Below, piece after piece: positions 49,882 to 60,489 of a DNA stretch of 64,000 nucleotides. The notes beneath the pieces were generated by a model. The model was given only the letters and a program-made list of their open reading frames with translations. It was not told the DNA's origin and did not search any database. How positions within the stretch are numbered: the stretch's first letter is position 1; each line of letters begins with the position of its first letter. Source of the DNA: CAIWHR01 sp963717695 (GTDB lineage Bacteria > Pseudomonadota > Gammaproteobacteria > Burkholderiales > Casimicrobiaceae); NCBI GenBank assembly GCA_963717695.1, contig CAVQWR010000007.1, forward strand, positions 310,001-374,000, read 5' to 3'. The position numbers and the translations under genes are program-made.

Positions 49882-50914
49882 ATGCCCCTCTCGGAAGCTC
49901 CGTTCGACGACACGACGGCCGAAGCAACCCTCGCGGCCGGTGACGATGCGCGCGATTGGCCGGACGAGCGCCCGCTGCAGGACGCCTATTCGCGCGCGGT
50001 GAAAGACGCGGTCGCGAGCGTTGCGCCGGCCGTGGCGCACGTGCAGGTGAGCCGAAAGCGCGGCGGCCGCGGGTCGCAGCGCCATGGCTCCGGTTCGGGC
50101 TTCCTCATCACGCCCGACGGCTACATGCTGACCAACAGCCACGTTGCCGGCGGGGCCGTGTCGATCGAGGTGACGCTGGCCGACGGCCGCACCGCGGCTG
50201 CCGAGATCGTCGGTGACGACCCGGATTCCGATCTGGCGCTCCTGAAGGTCGCTGCGTCGGACCTCGCATGGTGCCGGCTCGGCGATTCGACGCACGTCGA
50301 GGTGGGGCAGATCGCCATCGCGATCGGCAGCCCGTACGGCTTCCAGCACACGGTCACGGCCGGCATCGTCAGCGCGCTCGGCCGGTCGATGCGCGCGGCT
50401 ACCGGGCGCCTGCTCGACAACGTGCTGCAGACCGACGCGGCGCTCAATCCCGGCAACTCCGGCGGGCCGCTGGTCGACGCGCGCGGCGAGGTCATCGGCG
50501 TCAACACGGCGGTGATCCTGCCGGCGCAGGGATTGTGCTTCGCCGATCGCGGCGTCGACGGCGGAGCGCGTCGCCGTGGCGCTCATTCGCGACGGCCGCG
50601 TGCGTCGCGCCTGGCTCGGCGTCGGCGGACAGACCATGCCGCTGCCGCGTCGCATCGTGCGCCATTTTGCGTTGCCCCGCGACTCGGCCGTCCGCATCGA
50701 CGCGGTCGAGGACGGGTCGCCCGCGTCGGCGGCGGGCCTCGCACGCGGCGACGTCGTCGTCGCCATCAACGGGTTCCCGATCGCCGGTGTGGACGACCTG
50801 CAGCGCGCGCTGTCGGGCGACGCCATCGGGCGCGACATCGTGCTGGACGTGGTCCGGCGCGAGCGCCGGTTCGAAGTCAGCGCCGTTCCCCGCGAGCGCG
50901 CCACCCCGGGCTGA
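49882..50914 (+). CDS. Trypsin-like (HtrA-type) serine protease with PDZ domain, one frameshift
   Basis: The triad is visible in the first frame: His87 (TNSHVAGG), Asp117 (DSDLALLK) and Ser193 (NPGNSGGPLV). A PDZ domain follows in another frame (IDAVEDGSPASAAGLARGDVVVAINGFPI). An extra G at 50545 (C[G]ATC) breaks the join; without it CFAIAASTAERVAVALIRDG reads through. The N-terminus is acidic with no signal peptide or membrane segment, unlike DegP/DegQ, so a cytoplasmic HtrA-like protease is suggested. Start ATG 49882. Confidence 0.82.
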
Positions 50915-51023
50915 TCCGGGGCCGGACGGCGAGGGGTCCGCACAGCGCGGGCCGGTGCCCCGCCTTTTCATGCCGGGCGAACTATGAAAGAATGGGGCCA
51001 ACCAAACTTTCGGGGTGACCGCG

Positions 51024-51588
51024 ATGCTGGATCGCGACGGTTATCGCCCGAACGTAGCCATCGTAATCGTCAACGCCAAGAACCAAGTCTTCTGGGGCAA
51101 AAGGATCCGGGAACACTCGTGGCAATTTCCGCAGGGCGGCATTAACCCTGGTGAAACTCCGGAACAGGCAATGTTCCGGGAGCTGCAACGAGGAAGTCGG
51201 ATTGGCGCCGGAACACGTCAGGGTACTCGGCCGTACGCGCGATTGGCTGCGTTACGAGGTACCGCAGCACTGGATCAGGCGGGAGTGGCGTGGCAGCTAC
51301 CGCGGGCAGAAGCAGATCTGGTATCTGCTGCGGCTCGTCGGGCGCGACAGCGACGTCAGGCTCCGCGCCAACGAGCGCCCGGAATTCGACGCGTGGCGCT
51401 GGCACGACTACTGGGTGCCGCTCGAAACCGTGATCGAATTCAAGCGCGAGGTCTATCGCCGCGCGCTGACCGAGCTCGAGCGCTTTCTGCACGCGCGCCC
51501 GCAGACGCGCCGCCAGCGGCTGTTCGGCATGGTTCGCCCGGAGATGCCCCAGTCGTACGCGGACCCCACGTCCCGCCACAACGACTGA
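51024..51588 (+). CDS. rppH: RNA pyrophosphohydrolase RppH, one frameshift
   Basis: A Nudix hydrolase that removes pyrophosphate from mRNA 5' ends, starting decay. It starts MLDRDGYRPNVAIVIVNAKNQVFWGKR at ATG 51024. The Nudix box GINPGETPEQAMFREL is cut by one extra base near 51187 (CTGCAACGAGG); it continues EEVGLAPEHVRVLGRTRDWLRYEVP in another frame. Restored length about 187, normal. The C-terminal Arg-rich tail is usual in betaproteobacteria. Confidence 0.88.
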
Positions 51589-51600
51589 GCGCCGGGTTGC

Positions 51601-51630
51601 CGCGGGACGGCGGCATTCCGCCGTCCCGCG
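51601..51630. terminator. Strong hairpin between convergent rppH and Yip1 genes
   Basis: A perfect 13 bp GC-rich stem (51601-51613 with 51618-51630) and a CATT loop, starting 12 bp after the rppH stop and ending 10 bp before the Yip1 stop. There is no T-tract on either side, so it may act as a Rho-limited end or stabiliser. Confidence 0.55.
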
Positions 51631-51640
51631 TGCGGATGCG

Positions 51641-52198
51641 CTACTGCATCATTCCCATGCCGGTCATCGGTCCGAACGCGAAGAGCGGCAGCAGCACCAT
51701 GCCGACCAGCGCGCCCAGCACGATGCCGCAGACGATCACGATGATGGTGAACACCACCGCCTTGTCCGGCGCACATTTCTTCAGCACCGGTGCGCCGAGG
51801 TAAAACGTGTAGAGCGTGTATACGAGCGCGACCAGTCCGATGATCCCGCCGATATAGGGGAGCAGCTTGAAGATGCCGGCGACCCACGCCGCTGTCATCG
51901 AATAGGCGACGAGCTTGAACGACTGCACGAAATTCTTCTCGCCGCCGAAGTTCGGTGCGAGCATATCGACGATCCACGAGATCACGAATAGCGATATGAG
52001 CGCCATCACGTACGCGACGATCGCCCCGGCGATGCCGATTCCGAAGTAGCGGATGGCAATGGCGATCGGCCCGATCGCGGCGAGGATCAGCACGTATCCG
52101 GTGAGAATCGACTGGACCGTCGCGGATTCCGCGGCGATCGTCGGCCACTCGGTTTGCGGGCTCAGCAGGATGTTCTTGACGCGATCAACCAGTGCCAT
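51641..52198 (-). CDS. Yip1-domain integral membrane protein
   Basis: 185 residues: MALVDRVKNILLSPQTEWPTIAAE, the typical bacterial Yip1 N-terminus, then five hydrophobic segments (ILTGYVLILAAIGPIAIAI, AIVAYVMALISLFVISWIV and others) and a Met/Gly-rich end. Function in bacteria is unknown. It is the last gene before the repeat-rich gap leading to proB. Confidence 0.85.
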   Translation of the reverse strand: MALVDRVKNILLSPQTEWPTIAAESATVQSILTGYVLILAAIGPIAIAIRYFGIGIAGAIVAYVMALISLFVISWIVDMLAPNFGGEKNFVQSFKLVAYSMTAAWVAGIFKLLPYIGGIIGLVALVYTLYTFYLGAPVLKKCAPDKAVVFTIIVIVCGIVLGALVGMVLLPLFAFGPMTGMGMMQ

Positions 52199-52431
52199 GG
52201 AATGTTTTCCCCTCGGTCAACGATGATGGACGCGCGGCGTGGCGTCGTGCGGCGCGGGCGCGTGGCGTTGCTTCTGCCCGCTTCGAGTGTAGAACAGTCC
52301 TTGTGGCGTGTCGATTCGCCGAGATGTCACATCGGGTCGCGATCCGCGATGACAGGATCGGGAGCGCGCTGCGTGCATCTGGCCTCGTGTCACCGTACGG
52401 TGCTACGCGGCCAGCCGAGCACTCGAATGTC

Positions 52432-52843
52432 GTGGCTTCGGCCGCTCGCCCTGCGGGCTCGCTTGACTTCCGCATTCGCGGAAGTGAGCCCTCGCCGCAA
52501 TAGGGTTCTGCTTGGCTCAGCCGCGCGCTGTCATGTTGTGGCTTCGGCCGCTCGCCCTGCGGGCTCGCTTAACTTCCGCATCCGCGGAAGTGAGCCTTCG
52601 CCGCAATAGGGTTCTGCTTGGCTCAGCCGCGTGCTGTCATGTTGTGGCTTCGGCCGCTCGCCCTGCGGGCTCGCATGACTTCCGCATCCGCGGAAGTGAG
52701 CCTTCGCCGCAATAGGGTTCTGCTTGGCTCAGCCGAGCGCTGTCATGTTGTGGCTTCGGCCGCTCGCCCTGCGGGCTCGCTTGACTTCCGCATCCGCGGA
52801 AGTGAGCCTTCGCCGCAATAGGGTTCTGTTTGGCTCAGCCGAG
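52432..52843. repeat. 106 bp tandem array directly downstream of proB
   Basis: Four units start at 52432, 52538, 52644 and 52750, differing by a few bases. Each holds an 8 bp-armed palindrome (ACTTCCGC/GCGGAAGT), GCCCTGCGGGC and a copy of GGTTCTG...GGCTCAGCC. On the minus strand each full unit ends in frame as HNMTALG-stop, echoing the proB end DNMVLLG-stop (17 of 24 bases the same). The proB 3' end is thus the first member of the series. The arm GGTTCTG in the first unit can pair with CAGAACC inside the proB tail, forming a likely proB terminator. Confidence 0.85.
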
Positions 52844-53956
52844 CAGAACCATATTGTCTCTATGCATGAGCTCGGTTTCGTCGACGTAGCCCAGGATGGA
52901 CTCGATCTCGGCGGATGGGCGGCGCAGGATGCGCGCGGTTTCCTGCGAGGTGTAGTTGATGAGCCCGCGCGCGATCTCGCGGCCCTCCGCGTCCACGCAG
53001 GCGACGACCGCGCCGCGCTCGAACGCGCCGTCGACCGCGGTCACGCCGATCGGCAGCAGGCTCTTGCCGTCGCGCAGGATGGCGCGGACGGCGCCGGCGT
53101 CGAGCGTGACGCGCCCGGCGAGCAGCACGTGATCGGCGAGCCACTGCTTGCGCGCGGCAAGCGACACGGTCTCTGCGATCAGCGACGTGCCGATGTCCTC
53201 GCCGGCGGCGAGCCGCGTCAGCACATCGGGCGTTCTTCCGCTGGCGATCACCGTGGAAGCTCCCGAGCGCGCGGCGCGCTTCGCCGCCAGGATCTTGGTC
53301 AGCATGCCGCCGCGGCCGACGGCTCCGGCGGCGCTCCCCGCCATCGCTTCCAGCCGCTCGTCGCCGGCGCGTGCGGTCGGCACCAGCGTGGCGGCGGGAT
53401 CGCGGCGCGGATCGGCCGTGAAGAGCCCCTGCTGGTCGGTGAGCAGCACGAGAACTTCCGCCTCGATGAGATTCGCGACCAGCGCACCCAGTGTGTCGTT
53501 GTCGCCGAAGCGGATCTCGTCGGTCGTCACCGTGTCGTTTTCGTTGATGATCGGGATGACGTCGAGATCGAGCAGCGTGCGCAGGGTCGAGCGCGCATTG
53601 AGGTAGCGGCGGCGGTCGGCGAGGTCGTCGTGCGTGAGCAGGATCTGCGCCGTGTGCAGCGAATGCTCGGCGAACGCCGCCTCGTAGGCCTGAATCAGCC
53701 CCATCTGTCCCACGGCGGCCGCGGCCTGCAGCTCGTGCATCGCGGTGGGGCGGGCGGTCCAGCCGAGACGCGCTATTCCTTCGGCGATTGCGCCTGAAGA
53801 GACCAGCACGACCTGCCGCCCCGTTCGTTTCAGCGCCGCGATCTGCGCCGCCCAGCGTGCGAGCGCCGCGTGATCGAGCCCGCGCCCGTCGTTCGTGACG
53901 AGGCTCGAGCCGACCTTGACGACGAGCCGCGTGGCCGCGGCGACCGGTGTGCTCAT
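52835..53956 (-). CDS. proB: Glutamate 5-kinase
   Basis: Phosphorylates glutamate in proline synthesis. ATG 53956 (MSTPVAAATRLVVKVGSSLVTNDG) gives 373 residues: kinase domain with VLVSSGAIAEG, INENDTVTTDEIRFGDND and GTGG-like GRGGMLTKILAAK, plus a C-terminal PUA domain. The stop is embedded in the tandem repeat. It is the last gene of the glycosyltransferase-obgE-proB operon, 14 bp after obgE. Confidence 0.96.
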   Translation of the reverse strand: MSTPVAAATRLVVKVGSSLVTNDGRGLDHAALARWAAQIAALKRTGRQVVLVSSGAIAEGIARLGWTARPTAMHELQAAAAVGQMGLIQAYEAAFAEHSLHTAQILLTHDDLADRRRYLNARSTLRTLLDLDVIPIINENDTVTTDEIRFGDNDTLGALVANLIEAEVLVLLTDQQGLFTADPRRDPAATLVPTARAGDERLEAMAGSAAGAVGRGGMLTKILAAKRAARSGASTVIASGRTPDVLTRLAAGEDIGTSLIAETVSLAARKQWLADHVLLAGRVTLDAGAVRAILRDGKSLLPIGVTAVDGAFERGAVVACVDAEGREIARGLINYTSQETARILRRPSAEIESILGYVDETELMHRDNMVLLG

Positions 53957-53970
53957 GTTCCGCCGCCGCG

Positions 53971-55050
53971 TCAGCTCTCGGCCTCGGGGACCGCGACGGG
54001 TTCCTTCACAGTACGGCGCCGCACCGGCGCCACGCCGGCGGGATGTGAATCGAGCCAATCCTGGATGCGGAATGTGAGCTCGCGGCAACCGCTTCCGTTC
54101 ACCGCCGCCACTGCCGCCACCGGACCCTTGAAGCGCAGGGCCTTCACGAACGCGGCGACACGTTCGGCGCGCTCGTCCTCGGGGACGAGGTCGAGCTTGT
54201 TGAGGACGAGCCAGCGCGGTTTCTTGAAGAGCGCGGGATCGTAGCGCTTCAATTCGCGCACGATGGCGCGCGCGTCATGGACCGGGTCGGCGTCCGGATC
54301 GAGCGGCGCGATGTCGACGATGTGCAGCAGGAGCCGCGTCCGCTGCAGGTGGCGCAGGAAACGGTGGCCGAGTCCGGCGCCGTCGGCGGCGCCTTCGATG
54401 AGGCCGGGGATGTCGGCGATGACGAAGCTGCGGCTCGTGTCGGTGCGCACGACGCCAAGATTCGGCGCAAGTGTGGTGAACGGATAATCGGCGACCTTGG
54501 GCCGCGCCGCCGACACCGAGCGTATGAATGTGCTCTTGCCCGCGTTGGGCATCCCGAGGAGACCGACGTCGGCCAGCACCCGAAGCTCGAGACGGAGCTT
54601 GCGCTGCTCGCCGGTCTCGCCCTTGGTGAACTGGCGCGGGGCGCGATTGGTGCTGGTCTTGAAGTGCAGGTTGCCGAGGCCGCCGGCGCCGCCCCGGGCG
54701 ATCTGCACCCGTGCGCCGTCCTTGGCGAGGTCGGCCACCAGATCGCCGGATTCGGCGTCGGTGATGACGGTGCCGACGGGCATGCGCAGGACGACGTCCT
54801 CGGCGCCGCGGCCGTACTTGTCGGCGCCGTGGCCGTTCTCGCCGCTTTTCGCTCGATGAATGCGCGCGTAGCGGTAGTCGATGAGCGTGTTGATGTTGCG
54901 GTCGGCGATGGCGTAGATGCTGCCGCCCTTGCCGCCGTCGCCGCCGTCGGGGCCGCCGCGCGGCACGTATTTCTCGCGCCGGAACGACGCCGAGCCGTTG
55001 CCGCCATCGCCGGCGATGACTTCGATCGTCGCTTCGTCAAAGAACTTCAT
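53971..55050 (-). CDS. obgE: Ribosome-associated GTPase ObgE/CgtA
   Basis: An essential GTPase of 50S assembly and stress response. The glycine-rich Obg domain (MKFFDEATIEVIAGDGGNGS, GGPDGGDGGKGGSIY) is followed by a G domain with GMPNAGKST (about 165), DIPGLIEGA and LNKLDLV. 359 residues with a short Pro/Val tail. The ATG overlaps the glycosyltransferase stop by 4 bp. The usual rplU-rpmA partners are replaced upstream by a membrane glycosyltransferase. Confidence 0.97.
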   Translation of the reverse strand: MKFFDEATIEVIAGDGGNGSASFRREKYVPRGGPDGGDGGKGGSIYAIADRNINTLIDYRYARIHRAKSGENGHGADKYGRGAEDVVLRMPVGTVITDAESGDLVADLAKDGARVQIARGGAGGLGNLHFKTSTNRAPRQFTKGETGEQRKLRLELRVLADVGLLGMPNAGKSTFIRSVSAARPKVADYPFTTLAPNLGVVRTDTSRSFVIADIPGLIEGAADGAGLGHRFLRHLQRTRLLLHIVDIAPLDPDADPVHDARAIVRELKRYDPALFKKPRWLVLNKLDLVPEDERAERVAAFVKALRFKGPVAAVAAVNGSGCRELTFRIQDWLDSHPAGVAPVRRRTVKEPVAVPEAES

Positions 55051-56741
55051 CGGGTGTCCCTGCGGTAGAGCACGAAGCGTTCGGTGTCGTCGCCGCGGCG
55101 GTTGCCGCTCCAGACCGTCGTCCACCCCTCGGGAATCGTCAGTGCGCCGTCCGTGCGCGCATACTGCACGAGCAGCATGTCGCACGCGTGGCGCGGCGTC
55201 GCCTCTTCGCGCACCGTCACGAGCCCGGCGAAATACTGGAACAGCGCGCGCTGCGGCTCGCCGAGATTGCGGCTCGCGACACAGCCCTGCTTCGGCAGAT
55301 GCGCGGTGAGCGCCTGCGCCACGGCGCGATAGCTGCGCCGTGAATCGAGATAGGGAAGCCAGATCGTTGAGTACAGCGCCCAGATCAGCGTCATCCCCGC
55401 GGCCCAGTTGAGCACGGCGCGCCGGTTCGACCGCCGTGCCGGACGCACCAGCGCCAGCCACAGCAGCGAGAGGAACGCCGACACCCCGATCGCGAGCACG
55501 CTGAGCGGCGGATGGTAGCCAGCCTCGGTGTCGCGGAAGAGCTGCGCGACCGACGCCGGCATGCCCCAGACGTACGACCAGACCCATGCGGTCCACACGA
55601 GCGCCGCGGTGAGTCCGAAAGTGAGGATGCCGAACCAGTCGAGGGCCCCGGAAAACTCGCGCTTCAGCGTGTCGATCTCGAGCGAGCCCAGGACGACGAG
55701 CGGCACCAGCAGCGGCATCAGGTAGGCGACCTTCGGATCGGCCATGATCGCGATCGCGGTGCCGATGACGAGCGCGAGCGTTGCGGGGAGCTCCACGGCC
55801 GGCACGTTGAGCCCGCCGTTGAAGCCGCGGCCGCGCGTCCACAGCGTCCATGCGGCGAGCAGCAATGGAGGAGAAGCGAACCACAGCAGATTCTTGAGGA
55901 GGACTCCCGGATCCGCGGATGCGCGCGCGGCGAACGGCCCGATCCAGTCGGTCCAGGATTGCGCTGCCCACCACGTGGCGAGATCGGCGGGCGAGCGCAG
56001 CGCCAGCGCGACGGGCCAGGACGCAGCAAGCGGCAGCGCGACTGCCAGCGCCGTGACGAGTGCCAGCGCAAAGGTCCGTGTGCGGAAATTGATCGACCGC
56101 AGCGGCAGCACGAGCGCCGTCAGCCCGAGCCACAGCGGCCCCATGAAGCCGCGCGAAAGAAACGCGACGGCGACGCCGAGCCCGAGTGCGGCGCCACCGG
56201 CAACGCTGCGGCGAAGACCCAGTGCGAAGCCGTATTGGCCGAGCGCCACGCCGAGCATCAGGCCGAGCTCCGGGGCAAGCTGGTGCGCGCGGTCCCACAG
56301 CCCGACGGACCCGATGAAGAGCAGCACGGGCACCCACCGGTAGGCGCGACCGCAGAGCTCGCGTGCCGTGGCGGAGAGCACGAGCAGCGTCAGCCCGAGC
56401 AGCAGGCCCACCGCGAGACGCGCAGCATCGTGCGGCGCGAGGGCCCCTCCGAACGCGGTGGCGGTCGCAGCGGCAAGCCCGTAGACGAGCGGCGGGCGGT
56501 CGATGAAGGGCTCGCCGGTGAGGTTGGGCGTGATGAGGTCGCCGCCCTGGATCATCTCGTAGACGATGCCGAACGCCGTCGCGTCCTCGGTCTTCCAGGG
56601 ATCGTGGCCGACCAGCCCCAGCAGCACCCACGCGGCGCACAGGATTACGAGGCCGAACTGCTTCAGCGCGCGGTATTTGCCCGAAGGGCTGAGCTCAGCG
56701 CTGTCGTTCGTTGCGTCGGCGACTAGGATGCGTTGAGCCAT
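55047..56741 (-). CDS. ArnT-like (GT39/GT83) membrane glycosyltransferase
   Basis: 564 residues with about a dozen hydrophobic helices. The early periplasmic loop has DPWKTEDATAFGIVYEMIQGGDLITPNLTGEPFIDRPPLVY, matching ArnT/PMT-type enzymes that use lipid-linked sugars; the acidic pair lies in the TED motif. It could glycosylate lipid A or proteins; the acceptor is unknown. Coupled to obgE by ATGA overlap. A terminator for rpmE ends just downstream of its start side. Confidence 0.8.
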   Translation of the reverse strand: MAQRILVADATNDSAELSPSGKYRALKQFGLVILCAAWVLLGLVGHDPWKTEDATAFGIVYEMIQGGDLITPNLTGEPFIDRPPLVYGLAAATATAFGGALAPHDAARLAVGLLLGLTLLVLSATARELCGRAYRWVPVLLFIGSVGLWDRAHQLAPELGLMLGVALGQYGFALGLRRSVAGGAALGLGVAVAFLSRGFMGPLWLGLTALVLPLRSINFRTRTFALALVTALAVALPLAASWPVALALRSPADLATWWAAQSWTDWIGPFAARASADPGVLLKNLLWFASPPLLLAAWTLWTRGRGFNGGLNVPAVELPATLALVIGTAIAIMADPKVAYLMPLLVPLVVLGSLEIDTLKREFSGALDWFGILTFGLTAALVWTAWVWSYVWGMPASVAQLFRDTEAGYHPPLSVLAIGVSAFLSLLWLALVRPARRSNRRAVLNWAAGMTLIWALYSTIWLPYLDSRRSYRAVAQALTAHLPKQGCVASRNLGEPQRALFQYFAGLVTVREEATPRHACDMLLVQYARTDGALTIPEGWTTVWSGNRRGDDTERFVLYRRDTR

Positions 56742-56785
56742 CGGATGGGTGACGGGGCGTTCGGAGAGCCGTTCCGCGGAAAGAA

Positions 56786-56807
56786 AAAGGCAGCCGAAGC
56801 TGCCTTT
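56786..56807 (-). terminator. Rho-independent terminator of rpmE
   Basis: A 9 bp stem (56786-56794 with 56799-56807) with loop CGAA. On the minus strand it runs into a U-tract formed by the A-run at 56784-56788. It lies 60 bp after the rpmE stop and before the glycosyltransferase start. Confidence 0.8.
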
Positions 56808-56866
56808 CTCGTCCGGGCGCCGAGCAGGGCTTGCCCCGGCATTTTCGCTCCAAAACGGGCCGGGCG

Positions 56867-57112
56867 TCAGGCTTTTGCGGCGGGCGCCTTCGCCGCGGGC
56901 TTCGCGGCGGTCTTTGACGCGTAGCGCTGGCGGAACTTGTCGATGCGGCCGGCCGTGTCGACGACCTTCTGCTTGCCGGTGTAGAACGGATGGCAGACGG
57001 AGCAGACTTCGACGTGCAGCGGCTTCACGACCGTCGAGCGCGTCGTGAACGTGTTCCCGCAGCTGCAGGTGACGTTGATCTCGCCGTAGGCGGGATGGAT
57101 GCCTTCTTTCAT
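56867..57112 (-). CDS. rpmE: 50S ribosomal protein L31 (zinc form)
   Basis: 81 residues from ATG 57112 (MKEGIHPAYGEINVTCSCGN). The zinc ligands CSCG and CSVCHPFYTGKQ are typical of the C+ type L31. The C-terminal KTAAKPAAKAPAAKA tail is a common extension in betaproteobacteria. It lies beyond the rho array on the same strand and could be reached by rho read-through. Confidence 0.95.
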   Translation of the reverse strand: MKEGIHPAYGEINVTCSCGNTFTTRSTVVKPLHVEVCSVCHPFYTGKQKVVDTAGRIDKFRQRYASKTAAKPAAKAPAAKA

Positions 57113-57299
57113 GCTTTCCTCACTGGCAAGGGTCCGTTGGGGCCTCCCGGAGTCCGGTGGCCGGCACATGGGTCGGCGCGCGGGACGCGGGGCGGCAGGA
57201 CCAAAACGTTAAATTATCCCTGTTTTCGTGCTGCAGCGCAAGGTGGGGCCGGAAAGAGGGATTTGCAAGCGGGCTGCCGGACCGCCCGTCGAATCAAGG

Positions 57300-58076
57300 G
57301 ATTGCGCGGTAAGGTAAGGCGGAAAGCCGATTTCGAACGCGAGCAAGCTTTGATGCTCACGTGACTCTGCGATCAACCCCTGCGCATCGAGTCGAAGAAA
57401 TATGACGCCGGAGGGAGGAGCAGGGGCCCCGCACGTCATGCGGGGATGCGACCCCGGGGGCGGAGAAGCGGATTTCGAACGCGAGCATAGCTTTGAAGCT
57501 CAGGTAACTCCGCCGATCAGCCTCTGCGCATCGAGTCGAAGAAATATGACGCCGGAGGGAGGAGCAGGGGCCCCGCACGTCGTGCGGGGATGCGACCCCG
57601 GAGGCGGAGAACGGATTTCGAACGCGAGCGTAATCGAAGCTCAGGTAACTCCGCCGTCAGCCTCTGCGCATGGAGTCGAAGAAATATGACGCCGGAGGGA
57701 GGAGCAGGGGCCCCGCGCGTCGTGCGGGGATGCGACCCCGGAGGCGGAGAACGGATTTCGAACGCGAGCGTAATCGAAGCTCAGGTAACTCCGCCGTCAG
57801 CCTCTGCGCATGGAGTCGAAGAAATATGACGCCGGAGGGAGGAGCAGGGGCCCCGCGCGTAGTGCGGGGATGCGACCCCGGAGGCGGAGAACGGATTTCG
57901 AACGCGAGCGTAATCGAAGCTCAGGTAACTCCGCCGTCAGCCTCTGCGCATGGAGTCGAAGAAATATGACGCCGGAGGGAGGAGCAGGGGCCCCGCACGT
58001 CGTGCGGGGATGCGACCCCGGAGGCGGAGAACGGATTTCGAACGCGAGCGTAATCGAAGCTCAGGTAACTCCGCCG

Positions 58077-58084
<8 letters not shown>
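57300..58084. repeat. 140 bp tandem array directly downstream of rho
   Basis: Anchor word TGCGCAT(C/G)GAGTCGAAGAA recurs at 57381, 57525, 57665, 57805, 57945 and in rho itself at 58085, so units are 144, 140, 140, 140 and 140 bp, with a partial unit to about 57300. On the minus strand each copy reads in frame YFFDSMRRG-stop, repeating the rho end DFFDSMRRG-stop. The outermost copy keeps the peptide with synonymous codons (AGG GGT for AGA GGC). Each unit carries a strong palindrome CCCCGCACG/CGTGCGGGG, slightly varied between copies. No spacers, no ORF of note. Confidence 0.9.
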
Positions 58085-59336
<1,252 letters not shown>

Positions 59337-59526
59337 GGTTCGCGGTGGAGCGGAGGGGTGACGCCGGGATGTGGCCGGGGCGACGAAAAGCCGCCGGGGC
59401 AATTGAAGCAGGGAAGGTGACGCTAGGGAAGTTGCCCGGTTCGACCGGGCCGCGCCGTGGGTGCTGCCGCGGCGTCGCCCCGGTCGGTACCGGGGAGCGC
59501 CACTTTACCGAGTCAGGTTATCGGGT

Positions 59527-59853
59527 TCAAAGGTTGCTGTCAACAAAGGCCGTCAGCTGCGATTTCGACAGCGCGCCGACTTTTTGCGCATGCGCCTTGC
59601 CGCCCTTGAACAGGATCAGCGTTGGAATGCCGCGAATGCCGAACTGGCTCGTCGTGCCGGGGTTGGCGTCGATGTCGAGCTTGGCGACGGTCAGCTTGCC
59701 GGCATAGTCGCGCGCCACGTCCTCGAGCACAGGGGCGATCATCTTGCAGGGGCCGCACCATTCGGCCCAGTAGTCGACCAGCACCGGCGTGGCGGATTGG
59801 AGGACTTCCTTCTCGAAGGTGGCGTCCGAAACGTGCTTGATATGTTGGCTCAT
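59527..59853 (-). CDS. trxA: Thioredoxin
   Basis: 108 residues from ATG 59853 (MSQHIKHVSDATFEKEVL). The active site is WCGPCKM; the cis-Pro region is RGIPTLILFKGG. A cytoplasmic disulfide reductase. rho lies 190 bp downstream on the same strand. The longer open frame upstream is Arg/Pro-rich and not thioredoxin-like. Confidence 0.97.
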   Translation of the reverse strand: MSQHIKHVSDATFEKEVLQSATPVLVDYWAEWCGPCKMIAPVLEDVARDYAGKLTVAKLDIDANPGTTSQFGIRGIPTLILFKGGKAHAQKVGALSKSQLTAFVDSNL

Positions 59854-60040
59854 GTAGTCCTCGTGTGGGGCGCGGACCGGCGCGCGCGCCGGCGCCCGGA
59901 AGGGGCGGCGGCTCATGCATCGCCGTGCCGAAGAAAATACGTTAGCCCAAGCGACGCACATGCGCAAGCGTAGCGTCCGCTCACGGGCAAGATGGGGCCG
60001 GTTTTGATAGAATCAACGCTTTCCGCGCCGGATCCATAGC

Positions 60041-60364
60041 ATGACCTACGTCGTCACCGAGAGCTGCATCCGCTGCAAATACACGGACTGCGTCGATGTC
60101 TGCCCGGTCGACTGCTTCCGGGAAGGCGCCAATTTCCTGGTGATCGACCCCGACGAATGCATCGATTGCACGCTCTGCGTCGCGGAATGTCCGGTGGAGG
60201 CGATCTTCGCCGAGGACGACGTGCCGGCCGACCAGCAGCAGTTCAAGGCGCTCAACGCCGAACTCGCGAAATTGTGGAAGCCGATCATCGAAAGAAAGCC
60301 CGCCCCCGAGGACGCCGATGCGTGGAAGGACGTGCGCGACAAGCTCAAGTACCTCGAAAAATGA
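60041..60364 (+). CDS. fdxA: 7Fe ferredoxin FdxA
   Basis: 107 residues: MTYVVTESCIRCKYTDCVDVCPVDCF (the [3Fe-4S]/[4Fe-4S] pattern) and CIDCTLCVAECPVEAI. The C-terminal helix (ALNAELAKLWKPI) is typical of the Azotobacter FdI-like FdxA family. A soluble electron carrier. A TAGAAT at 60008-60013 may be its -10 box. Confidence 0.95.
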   Translation: MTYVVTESCIRCKYTDCVDVCPVDCFREGANFLVIDPDECIDCTLCVAECPVEAIFAEDDVPADQQQFKALNAELAKLWKPIIERKPAPEDADAWKDVRDKLKYLEK

Positions 60365-60386
60365 CGTCGGTCCGGGGCGGCGGCAA

Positions 60387-60416
60387 TTGACCGCAGCGGG
60401 CGAATTCCCCTAGAAT
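60387..60416 (+). promoter_or_regulatory. Probable promoter of the cytochrome c pair
   Basis: TTGACC (60387-60392), an 18 bp spacer and TAGAAT (60411-60416), 74 bp upstream of the first cytochrome ATG. Confidence 0.55.
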
Positions 60417-60489
60417 CGCGCAGTTTTTTCGGCACCGCCGGCGCGACGCGCACGTCGGCGCCGACGCTTCCTTCCGTCAGATCAGGAAA

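Noticed and set aside
52432..52843. Integron attC cassette array
   Set aside because: The 106 bp size fits, but I see no GTTRRRY / RYYYAAC core pair and no integrase or cassette ORFs.
57209..57829. Small proteins encoded in the rho array
   Set aside because: Frames are created by the repeat itself, lack ribosome sites and change with unit length.
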